DNA of 64,000 nucleotides. Source: Phocoena phocoena (lineage: Eukaryota; Chordata; Mammalia; Artiodactyla; Phocoenidae). Below, piece after piece: positions 1 to 10,947 of this stretch. The notes below the pieces were generated by a model. The model worked only from the letters and a program-made list of their open reading frames with translations. It did not search any database and was not told the origin of the DNA. Each line of letters begins with the position of its first letter. Positions within the stretch are counted from its first letter, which is position 1. A program made the translations under genes and the position numbers. The DNA lies in NCBI RefSeq assembly GCF_963924675.1, contig NC_089226.1, positions 54,746,205-54,810,204 of the forward strand, in the 5' to 3' direction.

Positions 1-460
1 AATGCTAAATATAACTGTCACTATAATCCAAAGGAAAAACACACAGTAAAACCTTTGAGGTTGCCCTCATGGAGACACCCTACATCATGGCACTGTGCCA
101 GGTTTTCAGGTCTCATTGTTTTCTTAGAGCACCTCTTTTTTTTTTCCTTCTACTTATTTTCCTTGTCTTCCCTGCCCCCCCTTTCCATTCATTATTTTCC
201 CTTTTCTGCTGTGCTCAGTGTCCTGGAAGACTGATCTCTAGGTACTGCATGTCCAGGCCCCTTTCTGGTTGGCCAAAGCCTTGGAAAGTATGAGAGTGGA
301 AGATTGGGGACAAGAAGGCCTGGGATGTTGGTATGTAGATGAATGTCTTGGAATGGTGAAAATATTTGTGTTTCCTATGAATGCCCACCAGAGGGCACCC
401 ATTCTAGAAGAGGCTTTCAAAAAATAAATGGACAAAATGATCCAAACTCTGCATTCCTGT
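1..460. other. Upstream sequence, nothing recognised
   Basis: Non-coding sequence with a pyrimidine-rich tract near 136-215. The small open frames here show no family resemblance. Confidence 0.5.
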
Positions 461-670
461 GACTTCCTTGGTGGTTCAGTGGGTAAGACTCCGTGCTCCC
501 AATGCGGGGGGTACCCCGGATCGATCCCTGGTCGGGGAACTAGATCCCGCATGCGTGCTGCAACTAAGAAGTCCACATACCGCAACTAAAAAAAGATCCT
601 GCATGCCACAACTAAGACCCGGCGCAACCTAAATAAATAAATATAAAAACAAACAAACAAACAAAAAAAC
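461..670 (+). mobile_element. CHR-type SINE, + strand
   Basis: Starts GACTTCCTTGGTGGTTCAGT (tRNA-like A-box side) and has the B-box-like GGATCGATCCC. It ends in an A-rich (aaac)n tail at 640-670. Confidence 0.85.
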
Positions 671-1489
671 CTGTGCGTGCCAGTCAGCCTCTTTCCCCAG
701 AGCTCAACGGAGTCATGAGAAAGGTGGCCATGATGGTAGGGATGGAGTCTGTGCGTGGGCTCTGTGGTATAGTTCCTCTTGCCAAAGCTGATCTGGTCAA
801 TGATGAATGTCCAACAGCAGAGACCAACACTGAGTCCCTGATATGGTATTATTCCCACCGGGGGACTAGATACTTCTTGGTGGTAGGCAGATAATCCTGC
901 AAATCAGTTAGCTGTATTGCACTGCAACAGACTGTTGGGAGAAATGCTGGCATTTCTAAGCAAATGGCATTGACAGCTTTGAGGATGTTTGCAAAGCTGC
1001 CTAGGGTTAGGATGCAGATTTATTTCATTACAGGGTAATAAAGCTAGTTTCACCCTCCAATCCTGGAGACATTTCAGGGTGATAAAAATGTTTCCCACTG
1101 GGTTGGCAGGAAAATTTGTTTCCTGACCGGTATAATAAAGATAATGTTGGGGGGAAAAAAAAACTGATATTGTCTCTCTCCAGAGGGCAGGTTTGCTAGC
1201 ATTCCTTCTTTAAGATTGAGCGTTTCCTAAGCTCAGTGTTCTTCATCTGTGTTACAGATCTACTGTGCATGGCATTCACCTGCATTGCTCCCATGGTGTT
1301 TAGAGGGCAAGGAGAACTAATACAAACATGAAATTCATGCTGCCTGCTATGCTGTGAATGATAAGCTGCCTAAATCTCTTTGGGCTTGTTTTCTCCTTAC
1401 CAGCTGACTCTATGGAGGTTAGCAGCTTAGGAATTGTCTAACCACATGACAACCTCTTGACCCCAAACTTAATACCTTAAAACTATAAC
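671..1489. other. Upstream sequence, nothing recognised
   Basis: No repeat family, coding potential or RNA gene could be supported in this stretch. Confidence 0.4.
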
Positions 1490-1890
1490 CATTAATCATT
1501 TCTCATAGCCTATAAATTGGGCAGTTCTTCTGGTCTTATTTTATCTCACTCATGCATCTGTAGTCAGATGGGGGATCAGCTGGGGTGAGGCTGGTCTGAA
1601 ATAGCCTCAGCTGGGTCAACTTGGCTTTGTTCCATGTGGTCATTCACTCTCCAGTAGATTAGGTTGGACTTATTCTCATGGCAATGGTAGGTTTCCAAAA
1701 TCAAACAAAAGACCTGAAGAACTGGTATGTGGGTGGACCTTGAGGCCTAGGTTCAAAACTAGCACACTGTAACTTATGCTGTATTCTACTGGCCAGGCAC
1801 AAGGCCAGCCCAATTCAAAGAGTGGGGATACAGATTCCATCTCTTAATGGAAGCAGCTCTAGGGCTACACTTCAAAGGATTTACATACAG
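1490..1890. repeat. Probable ancient interspersed repeat, family uncertain
   Basis: The run of phrases around TAAATTGGGCAGTTCTTCTG (1512-1531), a Gln-Ser-type 'catgcatctgtagtcagatg' and 'gaggcctaggttc' resembles a common mammalian LTR or DNA-element fragment. I could not name it with confidence. Confidence 0.35.
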
Positions 1891-2027
1891 AGAGAGGAAA
1901 AATTGGGGCCATTTTTTACAAATCATGCTACCATATGCTTTATCCTTTCCATCAGGGAGGGAGTGGTGATTTAACCACATAGGAATAGATACATATCCCA
2001 GATTCAGATTTGACTTTCCTACTGCTA

Positions 2028-2450
2028 TAGACAATGTTTGTGTCACCCCCCACACCCCCACCTCCATTTCCAAATTCATATGTTGAAATCCTAATCCTCA
2101 ATGTGATGGTATTAGGAGGTCAGGCCTTTGGGAGGTGATTAGGTCCTGAGGATGGAGCCCTCATGAATGGGGTTAGTGCCCTTATAAAACAGACCCCAGA
2201 GAGCCCCTTTGCCTCTTCAACCATGTGAGACACGGAGAGAAGACAGCTAACTATGAACCAGGAAGTGAGCTCTCACCAGACACTGAATCTGCCAGCACCT
2301 TGACCTTGGACTTCCCAGCCTCCAGAACTGTGAGTAATAAACTTCTGTTGTTTATAAGCCACTCAGTATATGGTATTCTGTTATAGTATCCTAATATCTC
2401 TATATATCCTATTGGTTCTGTTTTCCTGAAGAACCCTAATAATACCTAAC
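2028..2450 (+). mobile_element. ERVL-MaLR LTR (MST/MLT1-type)
   Basis: Shows the typical MaLR LTR order: CATATGTTGAAATCCTAA (about 2076), 'ggcctttgggaggtgatta', 'tagtgcccttataaaa' (TATA-like, about 2176-2190), 'cttcccagcctccagaactg' and 'aataaacttctgttg' (polyA signal, 2336). A solo LTR of a non-autonomous retroelement; no internal sequence follows. Confidence 0.8.
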
Positions 2451-2622
2451 TGCAATGTTTCCGCCAGCCCTAGCATTCATGTATACCTTATTCATTTTCA
2501 TGGTATCTCACACATTGTTTCTGACTAAGGAGCTTATTTTATGATGAAAAAAGTATAGCAAAGAAACTTCTTGGTCTTGCCAGTTACCCCATTTACTCAG
2601 ATGTAGCTATAATAAAAAAATA

Positions 2623-2875
2623 GGGCTTCCCTGGTGGCGCAGTGGTTGAGAGTCCGCCTGCTGATGCGGGCAGCAGGGCCCAGCAGTACGCAGGCCTCTC
2701 ACTGTTGTGGCCTCTCCCATTGTGGAGCACAGGCTCCGGACGTGCAGGCTCAGCGGCCATAGCTCACAGGCCTAGCCGCTCCGCGGCATGTGGGATCTTC
2801 TCAGACCGGGGCACGAACCCGTGTCCCCTGCATCGGCAGGTGGACCCTCAGCCACTGCGCCACCAGGGAAGCCCC
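2623..2875 (-). mobile_element. Inverted (head-to-head) CHR-type SINE pair
   Basis: Opens with a + strand SINE head (gggcttccctggtggcgcag, 2623-2642, to about 2672). It then switches at about 2673-2686 into a - strand SINE body that ends ccaccagggaagcccc at 2875. The two ends are inverted repeats of about 45 bp with about 155 bp between them. Confidence 0.85.
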
Positions 2876-3054
2876 GTGAACCATACTTTACTGTGCAAAA
2901 TGTTTCTGCATTATTTCATTCCACTGTTACTACATCTTTGTCAGGCTAGGTGTTAGTGCAATTGTAGTTGAGGCTACTTGTTCATTAAGTGCTAGTCGTA
3001 GTGAAATAGGAGGGAAGGGGGCAGGGTGCAACCTTTAAAAGAATGACATGGCCA

Positions 3055-3177
3055 GGAGTTCCCTGGTGGCCTAGTGGTTAGGATTCTGGGCTTCAACTGC
3101 TGTGGCCTGGGTTCAATCCCTGGTCGGAGAACTAAGATCCTGCAAGCCGTGTGGTGCAGCCGAAAAACAAACAAACA
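3055..3177 (+). mobile_element. Short CHR-type SINE, + strand
   Basis: Head GTTCCCTGGTGGCCTAGTGG, B-box-like GGGTTCAATCCC and an (aaac) tail. An 18-bp target-site duplication (aaaagaatgacatggcca) flanks it at 3037-3054 and 3178-3195, with one mismatch. Confidence 0.9.
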
Positions 3178-3209
3178 AAAAGAATGACATAGCCATTGAG
3201 GATATGACA

Positions 3210-3850
3210 TAAACTGGTTAGAATCAACTAGGTCCAAGATGGCAGAAGATTCACCATCCAGTAGAGCTTGAGCCTCATTATATGCTCATTGTAATACATT
3301 AGCATATGCCAAATGACACACCTACAGGCGCCTACAGTTCCAAGGCAGACCATAAAAGGCCAAAAAGTGGGCAGTGGCCCAATTCCTGGAAATCCCCATC
3401 CCTTCCCCAAAACAGTTGAATAATCCTCCCACTCACTAGCCTATGAAATTACTCAGCCCACAAAAACCATCTACCCCATATTTCAGGGCCTCTCATCTTC
3501 TGAGATGGCTCACACTCTGTGGAGTGTGTTTCTCCCACCATTGCTCTCACTTTTTGAGATGGACTGCATTCTGTCTATGGGATGTTGTACCTCTCTAAAT
3601 CCACGTCTTCTGTATCGCATTGCCTCTCGCTGAATTCCTTCTGGGCTGAGACATAAAGAACCTGAGCTTCAGTAAGTCCTGACACCAGGTGAGCAATTTT
3701 AATTAAAAGACAGTGGGTTTGAGTCCCAGTCAGAGTTTTGGCTGAGTAAAAGTCCCAGCCCATGGGTTCAAATCCAAGTGTGAGTTTCGGCTGGGTTCAA
3801 TCCCATCTGAGTTGTGCAGTCTGAAGCTTTGTTGCTTAACCCTTGGCCTC
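3210..3850 (+). mobile_element. Probable endogenous-retrovirus LTR-derived segment (class I-like)
   Basis: Compositional and motif resemblance to a mammalian ERV1 LTR: 'gcatatgcc', C-rich 'ccccatcccttcccc', 'ccataaaagg' and tandem CTCACTCT-type U5 phrases. The tail (3700-3810) contains three diverged copies of a 'gggtt(c)aa(a)tcc...gagtttygg' unit. No gag, pol or env coding sequence remains. Family not assigned. Confidence 0.4.
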
Positions 3851-4029
3851 AGAATTCTTTCCACTCTCCCCTAGCCGTCAGAGGATGGCTTGAGTCCTTA
3901 AAGGATAGGTAGCTTTTGAACAACTGGAGTGAGAAAGCAGGGAGAAGTACCCTAGGCAGAGGTGGGGGTGGTGGCATCCAGCTTCCTGTAAGCAGGTAGG
4001 GTAGGGGGGCCCCAGAGAAAGAACCAGGC

Positions 4030-4177
4030 ATGGTTTTCTTGACATAAGGGAAGCAATTTTTGGCCTAAGCCATTTTGTGACCTAAGCCTGACCACGTTTG
4101 TCCTTGAATAGGTCTCGGTAATTAATTAAGTGAAAGAATGCAGGAACAAAGGAAAAGCAGTCGAGAAACAAGTTTCT
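4030..4177 (+). mobile_element. Probable LTR-derived segment, left half (interrupted by SINE)
   Basis: The text 'ggcctaagccattttgtgac' and 'taggtctcggtaatta' reads as ERV LTR-like. It appears to continue after the SINE at 4178-4296. Family uncertain; no coding remnant. Confidence 0.35.
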
Positions 4178-4296
4178 GGGACTTCCCCAGTGGTCCAGTG
4201 GTTAAGACTCAGAGCTTCCACTGCAGGGGGTGCAGGATCGATCCCTGGTTGGGGAACTAATATCCTGCATGCCATGAGCCATAGCAAAAAAAACAC
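4178..4296 (+). mobile_element. Short CHR-type SINE, + strand
   Basis: GGGACTTCCCCAGTGGTCCA head, GGATCGATCCC B-box and an A-rich tail. The short direct repeat caagtttct lies on both sides. Confidence 0.85.
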
Positions 4297-4660
4297 CAAG
4301 TTTCTCCTCAAGGCATATACATAACAATCTGATACATGTCTTTGGGTTCTACAGGAACTAAGGCTCCCCACCCAGGTGGAGGATGGAATGATGATGTCGA
4401 CCCTCCTGACTTCAATCCACTAAAGCCTGGACTCTGTTGACCTCTGCCCCAATTCTACGATGAATTCTCCTCTGCTCAAGCCCCTTCATGAATATGTACG
4501 CTCCCTTAGCTTAACGCTTCCCCAGTTTTTTTCCTGTTTGGAGAGACAATGCATTGCGGAAGATTCTTTGTTTTCCTTACTTGCTGCAAGTAATATATCC
4601 TTCCTTAATCCTAACTTTGGCTTAGTCGTGTCTTTTGCGTTCACTAAGGTGAACCACTTT
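4297..4660 (+). mobile_element. Probable LTR-derived segment, right half
   Basis: Continues the segment left of the SINE. Phrases such as 'ccccttcatgaatatgtacg' and 'gcaagtaatatatccttcct' look like the R/U5 end of a class I ERV LTR. It ends about 300 bp upstream of the INTS4 CpG island. Family uncertain. Confidence 0.35.
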
Positions 4661-4959
4661 TCCAGTAATGGCTTGACCAAGAGGAGAGCGCAGGCAACAT
4701 ACAGATGGCAAATACTGTGAACAGCAATGGATGATGCGAACGTCAGTTTGACCTCCTTCCCTTATCTCCTGAGTCAAAATCCTTACACAGCTCCAGGTTT
4801 TGTCTCTAGCTCTGAAAAGCTCCACCTCTGCCCTTTACCCGATAGTACTTCCTCCCTCCCTGGGCTCAGTTCCCCCGCCAGTCTCTCCGTCACTCAGATC
4901 AACAGCAAGCTCCCCAAATCCCCCATTGGCTCCTTTAGCCTTTCCCACCCAGCTCCTCC

Positions 4960-5310
4960 CACCAGAAGCCCCGCCCTCTGCGCTACGCTCTCGCTCTGGC
5001 TTACCTTTCTCCGGCGCAGGTGGCGTAGGCGACCAAATCCAGCGGCACAGCGACAGGGCAGTCGAGCAGCCGGAAGCGGCCTCTCTTTTCCGGAACCCCA
5101 CTGCCTTGTGGGACCGTGGCTGGTTCCTCCGGCCTGGGCAGGTTTTCCGGACTCCTCCGCTCCACCTCCCTCCTCGGGTACGGAAGCTGAGAGGGTGCGC
5201 GGGCGGCCATGGCGGCGCACCTCAAGAAGCGGGTGTACGAGGAATTCACTAAGGTGGTTCAGGTAAGCTCTGGAAGGAAAGGTCCCGGGACCGGTCTGGG
5301 GTAGGGGAAG
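4960..5310 (+). promoter_or_regulatory. CpG-island promoter of INTS4
   Basis: GC- and CpG-rich block surrounding the INTS4 start codon, standing out from AT-rich flanks. No TATA box is seen. ETS-type GGAA cores occur at 5070-5078 (CCGGAAGCG), 5088-5095 (TTCCGGAA, palindromic), about 5144-5151 (TTTTCCGG) and 5180-5186 (ACGGAAG). An inverted CCAAT box (ATTGG) lies at 4925-4929, just upstream. This is the usual layout of a housekeeping promoter. The transcription start site cannot be fixed from sequence; 5050-5190 is the likely zone. Open frames on both strands here are by-products of high GC. Confidence 0.8.
5209..5262 (+). CDS. INTS4: INTS4 coding exon 1 (residues 1-18)
   Basis: Begins MAAHLKKRVYEEFTKVVQ. 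The ATG at 5209 sits in a strong Kozak context (GCGGCCATGG) at the downstream edge of the CpG island and matches the known INTS4 N-terminus. The donor is AG|GTAAGC at 5263, and the exon ends in phase 0. The ORF would read on into the intron, but the next coding sequence is 5.7 kb downstream. The short basic/acidic segment precedes the HEAT region. Confidence 0.95.
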
Positions 5311-5919
5311 GTTCTCCACGCCCCAGGCACTTTGCCAGACCAGGCGCCACAAAGCTGGGTTGAATGTCTACTGCTTTGCTAGGCAGCCTCTCTGAGGCTA
5401 CACTTTAGTGGGCGTGTCGTTTGCCGCTGTTGTTGTCAGCATTAATACGTGCAGTCTGACACTAAAAAATTATTAGAAGAAACAGACAGCGCTTTACAAT
5501 CTACGAAAATATCTTATTCGTTACTTCATTTTATTCGTATTACATTAGCATCCTCGTTTTACAGATGAGGACTTTGAGGCTTCTGGAGGAGCATGAGCCA
5601 GTTAGTGGCAAATTGCCTCCCAACTCCCGTTACAAAAAAAGCGCCCAGGGACAAGTTGGCTGTATGCAGAGCTCAAGGGATTGGAAGAGGAGCCTATAGA
5701 AATCCTCAAGACCCAGTCAGAGCAGGCGAGGGTCACAGGCTTCATAGGGGTGGAACTTTCCATTGGTGGAACAGTTCACCTAGGGAGGAGGGCAATACCT
5801 TCCTCCTTTAGAGTTGTTTAAGGACTGGTGGGCCAAACCCGTGTCAACAGTCAGTGATTCTCCTTGTATTTCCTCATATATATAGCTGAAGGAGAGGTTG
5901 ATCCCACGTCATACCTTGT
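5311..5919. other. INTS4 intron 1 start, nothing recognised
   Basis: Unique-looking intronic sequence after the CpG island. A short MIR-like phrase (acagatgaggactttgaggc, 5562-5581) is too small to call. Confidence 0.4.
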
Positions 5920-6060
5920 GTCGTGCTTCTCAGACTCTGTATCCAAATCACCTGGGGTCTTTTAAAAATGTAGATTCTACTCAGTAAGTAAATCGGGCCG
6001 GGGAGGTGAAGCAATAATCTGCACTTCTGAGAAGCCCTCAATTGATGCCAGTCAGTAGCA
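5920..6060 (-). mobile_element. MER5A-like DNA transposon fragment
   Basis: Contains 'gcttctcagactctg', 'aatcacctgggg' (5947-5958) and 'aatctgcacttctgagaagc', the order of the hAT-Charlie non-autonomous MER5A. Diverged and without clear terminal repeats. Confidence 0.5.
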
Positions 6061-6352
6061 TCCTTCCATCCATAGACTTGTGGAATAGCAAGCTTTAGAC
6101 CATCCAGCAGGACACTGATCCTTAAACATTTCATTTATTCCTTCAACAAGAGTTTACTGAGTAAAAGAGTGGTTACTACGTATTAGGTATGGTAAAAGGT
6201 GCTGAGCTACAAAGTCCAATACAAAGTAGGGTCCCTGTCCTTTAGGAACTCACAGGCGAGTGGGAGATACGGAACGGCATATCTGTGATTGTAGTACAAA
6301 GAGGTAATTGCATCGACAAATCAAGTCTTCCTCTTTTTACAGCTACTTGTTT
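6061..6352 (+). mobile_element. L2-like fragment
   Basis: The phrases 'agagtttactgagtaaa', 'gtccctgtcctttaggaac' and 'tcacaggcgagtgggaga' match the L2 LINE 3' region in sense orientation. Heavily diverged. Confidence 0.4.
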
Positions 6353-6695
6353 TTTTAAAATAAATTTATTGTTGGCTGCGTTGGGTCTTGGTTGCTGCGC
6401 GCGGGCTTTTTCTAGTTGCGGCGAGTTGGGGCTACTCCGTTGCGGTGCGCGGGCTTCTCATTGCGGTGGCTTCTCTTGTTGCGAAGCACGGGCTCTAGGC
6501 GCGCGGGCTTCAGTAGTTGTGGCATACGGGCTCAGTAGTTGTGATTTGCAGGCTGTAGAGAGCAGGCTCAGTAGTTGTGGTGCACGGGCTTAGTTGCTCC
6601 GTGGCGTGTGGGATCCTCCTGGACCAGGGTTCGAACCCGTGTCCCCTGCATTGGCAGGCGGATTCTTAACCACTGCGCCACCAGGGAAGCCCCCC
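6353..6695 (-). mobile_element. Long CHR-type SINE, - strand
   Basis: Full long form: TTGGCTGCGTTGGGTCTTGG near the left end, several GGGCTT(C/T)(A/T)GTAGTTGTGG units, the reversed B-box GGGTTCGAACCC (6629-6640) and ccaccagggaagcccc at the right end. The imperfect target repeat (ttttacagctactt / tttcacagctattt) flanks it. Confidence 0.92.
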
Positions 6696-6699
6696 CCCC

Positions 6700-7059
6700 C
6701 ACCCTTTTTTTTCACAGCTATTTATTTTTGTAAAAACTCCCTAGCCAAACTTCCTAGCTCTTTGTGATTTAACAGTATTCCTTCTAGCTGTATCACTGCC
6801 TTTTTTGTTTTGTGGACACTTTGTGATGTATTCGCATTGTGTGTAGGGAAGTTAGTTTGCTTCTTATTCTTGTCTTTTTCTGAAAATAACTTTGATATTT
6901 ACCTTTACACTCTTTTGTTGCCCCTTTTTATGTGAAATTAGTTTTCCTCAACTTTTAAAATGAGTCAACATTCAGGAAAGCTTTCTGACTTCACAGAGCT
7001 CCCTCTTCTGTGGCTTGCTTTTTGGGATTTCCTGGCTCTGTTTCCTTTGCCCCCCTTTT
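6700..7059. other. INTS4 intron 1, nothing recognised
   Basis: AT-rich intronic sequence without a repeat I can name. Confidence 0.4.
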
Positions 7060-7560
7060 TAAAAAATTGTGGCAAAATATATATAACACAGAATTTATCA
7101 TTTTAACCATTTTTTAAGTGTAAGGTTCAGTGGCATTAACTACTTTCACTTTGTTGTGAAATGTCACTTCCTTTCTTTCCAGTATTCTGTTGTTCCCCCT
7201 TACCAAGACTACTCACCCCTCCTCCAGCATGCCACGTGTTTGCACCTCTCCAAACTTTTGTATCTATTGTCTCCTTTACATAGAACAGATGTCATGCTTC
7301 CCTCTCTCTTTGTTCTCCACTCAGTGGACTTATATTTTTGCTTTAGTCTCTCCTCCCCTGCTTCTGTAGCACTCATCTATTTGTACTTATCACTGAGTGC
7401 TACTATAATTACTAGTGTACATATCTCCCCACCAGTTTGGGCTCCTCGAGGGCAGAGATGATGCGTGGTTCATCTGTGTTCCCTGGATAGACCATAAGGC
7501 CTGGCTCACTAAAATGTTATAGATGGTTGAATGATAGCAGATATTGGTCTGTCCTTCTCC
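7060..7560. mobile_element. Old L1 3' fragment then L2 3' end
   Basis: 7060-7150 resembles an old L1 (gtggcaaaatatatataaca; gtaaggttcagtggcattaa). 7250-7550 reads like an L2 LINE 3' end (cctcgagggcagagatgatg). Both are diverged. Confidence 0.4.
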
Positions 7561-8087
7561 TTATATACTCCCTAGGGAAAAAAATCTTTCCAATCTTTTG
7601 ACCTAACTGCAGCCCAGATAACACTGAAGACCAAATTTGTGTGGAATAGGATGGAAATTGGTAAGGATTTTAAGAGAAGAGCTCCTTTCTTCACTTCATT
7701 GTTCATGCATGGTTACCATGGAGTGATGAAATGAGATCTTACTGCTTCTCTTATTTTTCCTCTGCTATGAAGATGAGGGAGAGAGAACTGATATGTATCG
7801 AGTGCTTATTATGTGTTTGCACAATAAAGACATTATACTTTAGACTTCTTAAATATCCCTATGATGTAGGTATTGTATTCCTTTTTATAGAAGGAGAAGG
7901 CCTCCTCTAGCTAGTAAGTGGTAATTGAACTCAAATTCCTCTGACTTCAAAGCCCTTGGTCTTTTTATCATGCCATGCCATGTTCCTGTCTAGAATAATC
8001 CTAGTCTCTTCTCTGTAGAAGTGTAAATTTGTAAAGAGGTGATTGCTCAAGGTATCATTATGATGCATCAAGCGTTAAGGGAAAATT
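7561..8087. other. INTS4 intron 1, one MIR-like stretch
   Basis: A MIR-like antisense stretch at about 7800-7975 (gagtgcttattatgtgtttg; tagtaagtggtaattgaact). The rest is unassigned. Confidence 0.35.
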
Positions 8088-9985
8088 TTTTTTTTTGAAT
8101 TTTATTTTATTTTTAATACAGCAGGTTATTAGTTATCTTTTTTATATGTATTAGTGTGTATATGTCAATCCCAATCTCCCAATTCATCCCACCACCACCC
8201 CTCACCCCTTTCCCCCTTTGGTATCCATACGTTTGTCCTCTGCATCTGTGTCTCCATTTCTGTGTGCAAACTGATTCATCTGTGCCATTTTTCTAGATTC
8301 CACATATATACGTTAATATACGATATTTGTTTTTCTCTTTCTGACTTACTTCACTCTGTATGACAGTCTCTAAGTCCATCCATGTCTCTACAAATGACCC
8401 AGTTTCGTTCCTTATTATGCCTGAGTAGTATTCCATTGTATGTATGTACCACATCTTCTTTATCCATTCGTCTGTCTGTGGGCATTTAGGTTGCTTCCAT
8501 GACCTGGCTATTGTAAATAGTGCTTCAGTGAACATTGGGGTGCATGTGTCTTTGAATTATGGTTTTCTCCAGGTATATGCCCAGTAGTGAGATTGCTGGG
8601 TCATATGGTAATTCTATTTTTAGTTTTTTAAGGAAACTCCATACTGTTCTCCATAGTGGCTGTATTAATTTACATTCCCACCAGCAGTGCAAGAGGGTTC
8701 CCTTTTCTCTACACCCTCTTCAGCATTTGTTGCTTGTAGATTTTCTGATGATGCCCATTCTAACTGGTGTGAGGTGATACCTCATGTAGTTTTGATTTGC
8801 ATTTCTCTAATAATTAGTGATGTTGAGCAGCTTTTCATGTGCTTCTTGGCCATCTGTATGTCTTCTTTGGAGAAATGTCTGTTTAGGTCTTCTGCCCATT
8901 TTTTGATTGGGTTGTTTGCTTTTTTAATATTGAGCTGCATGAGCTGCTTATATATTTTGGAGATTAATCCTTTGTCCATTGATTCGTTTGCAAATATTTT
9001 CTCCCATTCTGAGGGTTGTCTTTTCATCTTGTTTATAGTTTCCTTTGCTGTGCAAAAGCTTTTTAGTTTCATTAGGTCCCATTTGTTTATTTTCTTCTTA
9101 ATTTCCATTACTCTAGGAGGTGGTCAAAAAAGAGCTTGCTGTGATTTATGTCAGAGTGTTCTTTCTATGTTTTCCTCTAAGAGTTTTATACTGTCCAGTC
9201 TTACATTTAGGTCTTTAATCCATTTTGAGTTTATTTTTGTGTATGGTGTTAGGGAGTGTTCTAATTTCATTCTTTTACCTGTAGTGGTCCAGCTTTCCCA
9301 GCACCAGTTATTGAAGAGACTGTCTTTTCTTCATTGTATATCCTTGCCTCCTTTGTTATAGATTAGTCGACCATAGGTGCGTGGGTTTATCTGTGGGTTT
9401 TCTATACTGTTCCATTGATTTATATTTCTGTTTTTGTGCCTGTACCATATTGTCTTGATTACTGTAGCTTTGTAGTATAGTCTGAAGTCAGGGAGTCTGA
9501 TTCCTCCAGCTCCATTTTTCTTTCTCAAGATTGCTTTGGCTCTTCGGGGTCTTTTGTGTCTCCATACAAATTTTAAGATTTTTTGTTCTAGTTCTGTGAA
9601 AAATGCCATTGGTAATTTGATAGGGATTGCATTGAATCTGTAGATTGCTTTGGGTAGTATAGTCATTTTCACAATGTTGATTCTTCCAATCCAAGAACAT
9701 GGTATATCTCTCCATCTGTTTATGTCATCTTTGATTTCTTTCATCAGTGTCTTGCCGTTTTCTGAGTATAGGTCTTTTACCTCCTTATGTAGGTTTATTC
9801 CTAGGTATTTTATTCTTTTTATTGCAATGGTGAATGGGATTGTTTCCTTAATTTCTCTTTCTGATCTTTCATTTTTAGTGTATAGGAATGCAAGTGATTT
9901 CTGGACATTAATTTTGTATCCTACAACTTTACCAAATTCGTTGATTAGCTCTAGTAGTTTTCTGATGATTACTATTGATTACAAC
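8088..9985 (-). mobile_element. 5'-truncated L1 LINE, - strand
   Basis: The left end is the poly(T) of an antisense L1. Reverse-strand frames show ORF2p C-terminal pieces: WIKKMWYIHTMEYYSGI (about 8410-8480), [20 protein letters not shown] (9108 leftward) and [20 protein letters not shown] (about 9620-9700). Frameshifts break it into 137-aa or smaller frames. The element stops at about 9985, inside the reverse transcriptase region, so it is truncated and dead. Confidence 0.92.
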
Positions 9986-10619
9986 TTTTATCTTCTGTTG
10001 TGATCTTCTCTATATCTACACACCAGGGCCTTACGTAAGCCCTGGAGTAACAGGTTCCCTTTTACGTGAACTTTTTGGCACTCATCATATGTAACAGATG
10101 CATCTAGAATAGTTCTAGTTAGGCACCATCCTTGGGAAAATTGAGAAAATAGTTACTCAGCTAATTTTGTGTGTTCTGTGGTTCAGATGAGGATCCCTGA
10201 TTGAGATAGACTAGTGGTAGGTCATCATTTCTGTTTTTTACGGATGATAAAAATGTGAATCATGACATACTTAGAATCGAGCAGCAGAGTTGGAATCAGA
10301 GACAACTTCTAATTCCAAATCAATCATTCAGTAAATATTTGTTAAGTAACTGCAGTTTGCTAGGCATATGGCAATGTATTTTTTTCCTATACTGACCATC
10401 CTTCTAACAAAGGTAGAATGATTTGGGTGAAAATAGTCGTCTGTTATGAGAGGAAGATTTTTTTCCTCAGTGTAAGCTGCAGACCATTCCCATCAGTTGT
10501 AGTTTTCTTAGGAGGCAAGGTGAGCCTCGTAGGTGCCTCAGCACAGTCTGAATATATTTGTCGAATTGAGATTTCTTTTCTAATAAGGAGTGGAGCAGAT
10601 CCTTTGTGTGTCCTCTTAA
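9986..10619. other. INTS4 intron 1, nothing recognised
   Basis: No repeat, RNA gene or exon supported. Confidence 0.4.
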
Positions 10620-10800
10620 CCCTAAAGCTACAACAATCCTAAGAGATAGGCAGAGCAAAATATTCGTGGACCTACTTTACAGAGAAAGAAACTGAGACTT
10701 AGAGAGGTTAAATAACTTGCCCAAAGCTGTAGGAGCTAGTGAAAAGCAAAATTGGGACTCATAGCTTTGTCTCCATTTGGCTCCTTTCCCAGTTCACAAC
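10620..10800 (-). mobile_element. MIR-like SINE
   Basis: 'tttacagagaaagaaactga', 'taaataacttgcccaaagct' and the preceding 'caatcctaagagataggcag' give the reversed MIR core and tail order. Ancient and diverged. Confidence 0.6.
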
Positions 10801-10947
10801 ACTGCTTTTTGTTTAAGCTGGGTCTGTTACCTAAATACATTATTTTGGTATAGGAAAAATTATTTCCATCAAACAAGGTAAAGTTAAATTTGCAACTCTC
10901 TGTTTTCAGTCAAGTTTTCATGTTTTATCTTTCCTACCCTCTTGCAG

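Noticed and set aside
4727..5352. Overlapping long open frames on both strands across the CpG island
   Set aside because: High GC content suppresses stops. None resembles a protein family, and they overlap the INTS4 promoter and exon 1.
6629..6640. tRNA-like B-box motifs (here and in every SINE) as tRNA genes
   Set aside because: They sit in SINE heads that lack a full cloverleaf; all are tRNA-derived SINEs.
8687..9361. 224-aa hydrophobic open frame on the + strand
   Set aside because: It is the antisense of L1 ORF2; the hydrophobic look is a by-product of reading L1 in reverse.
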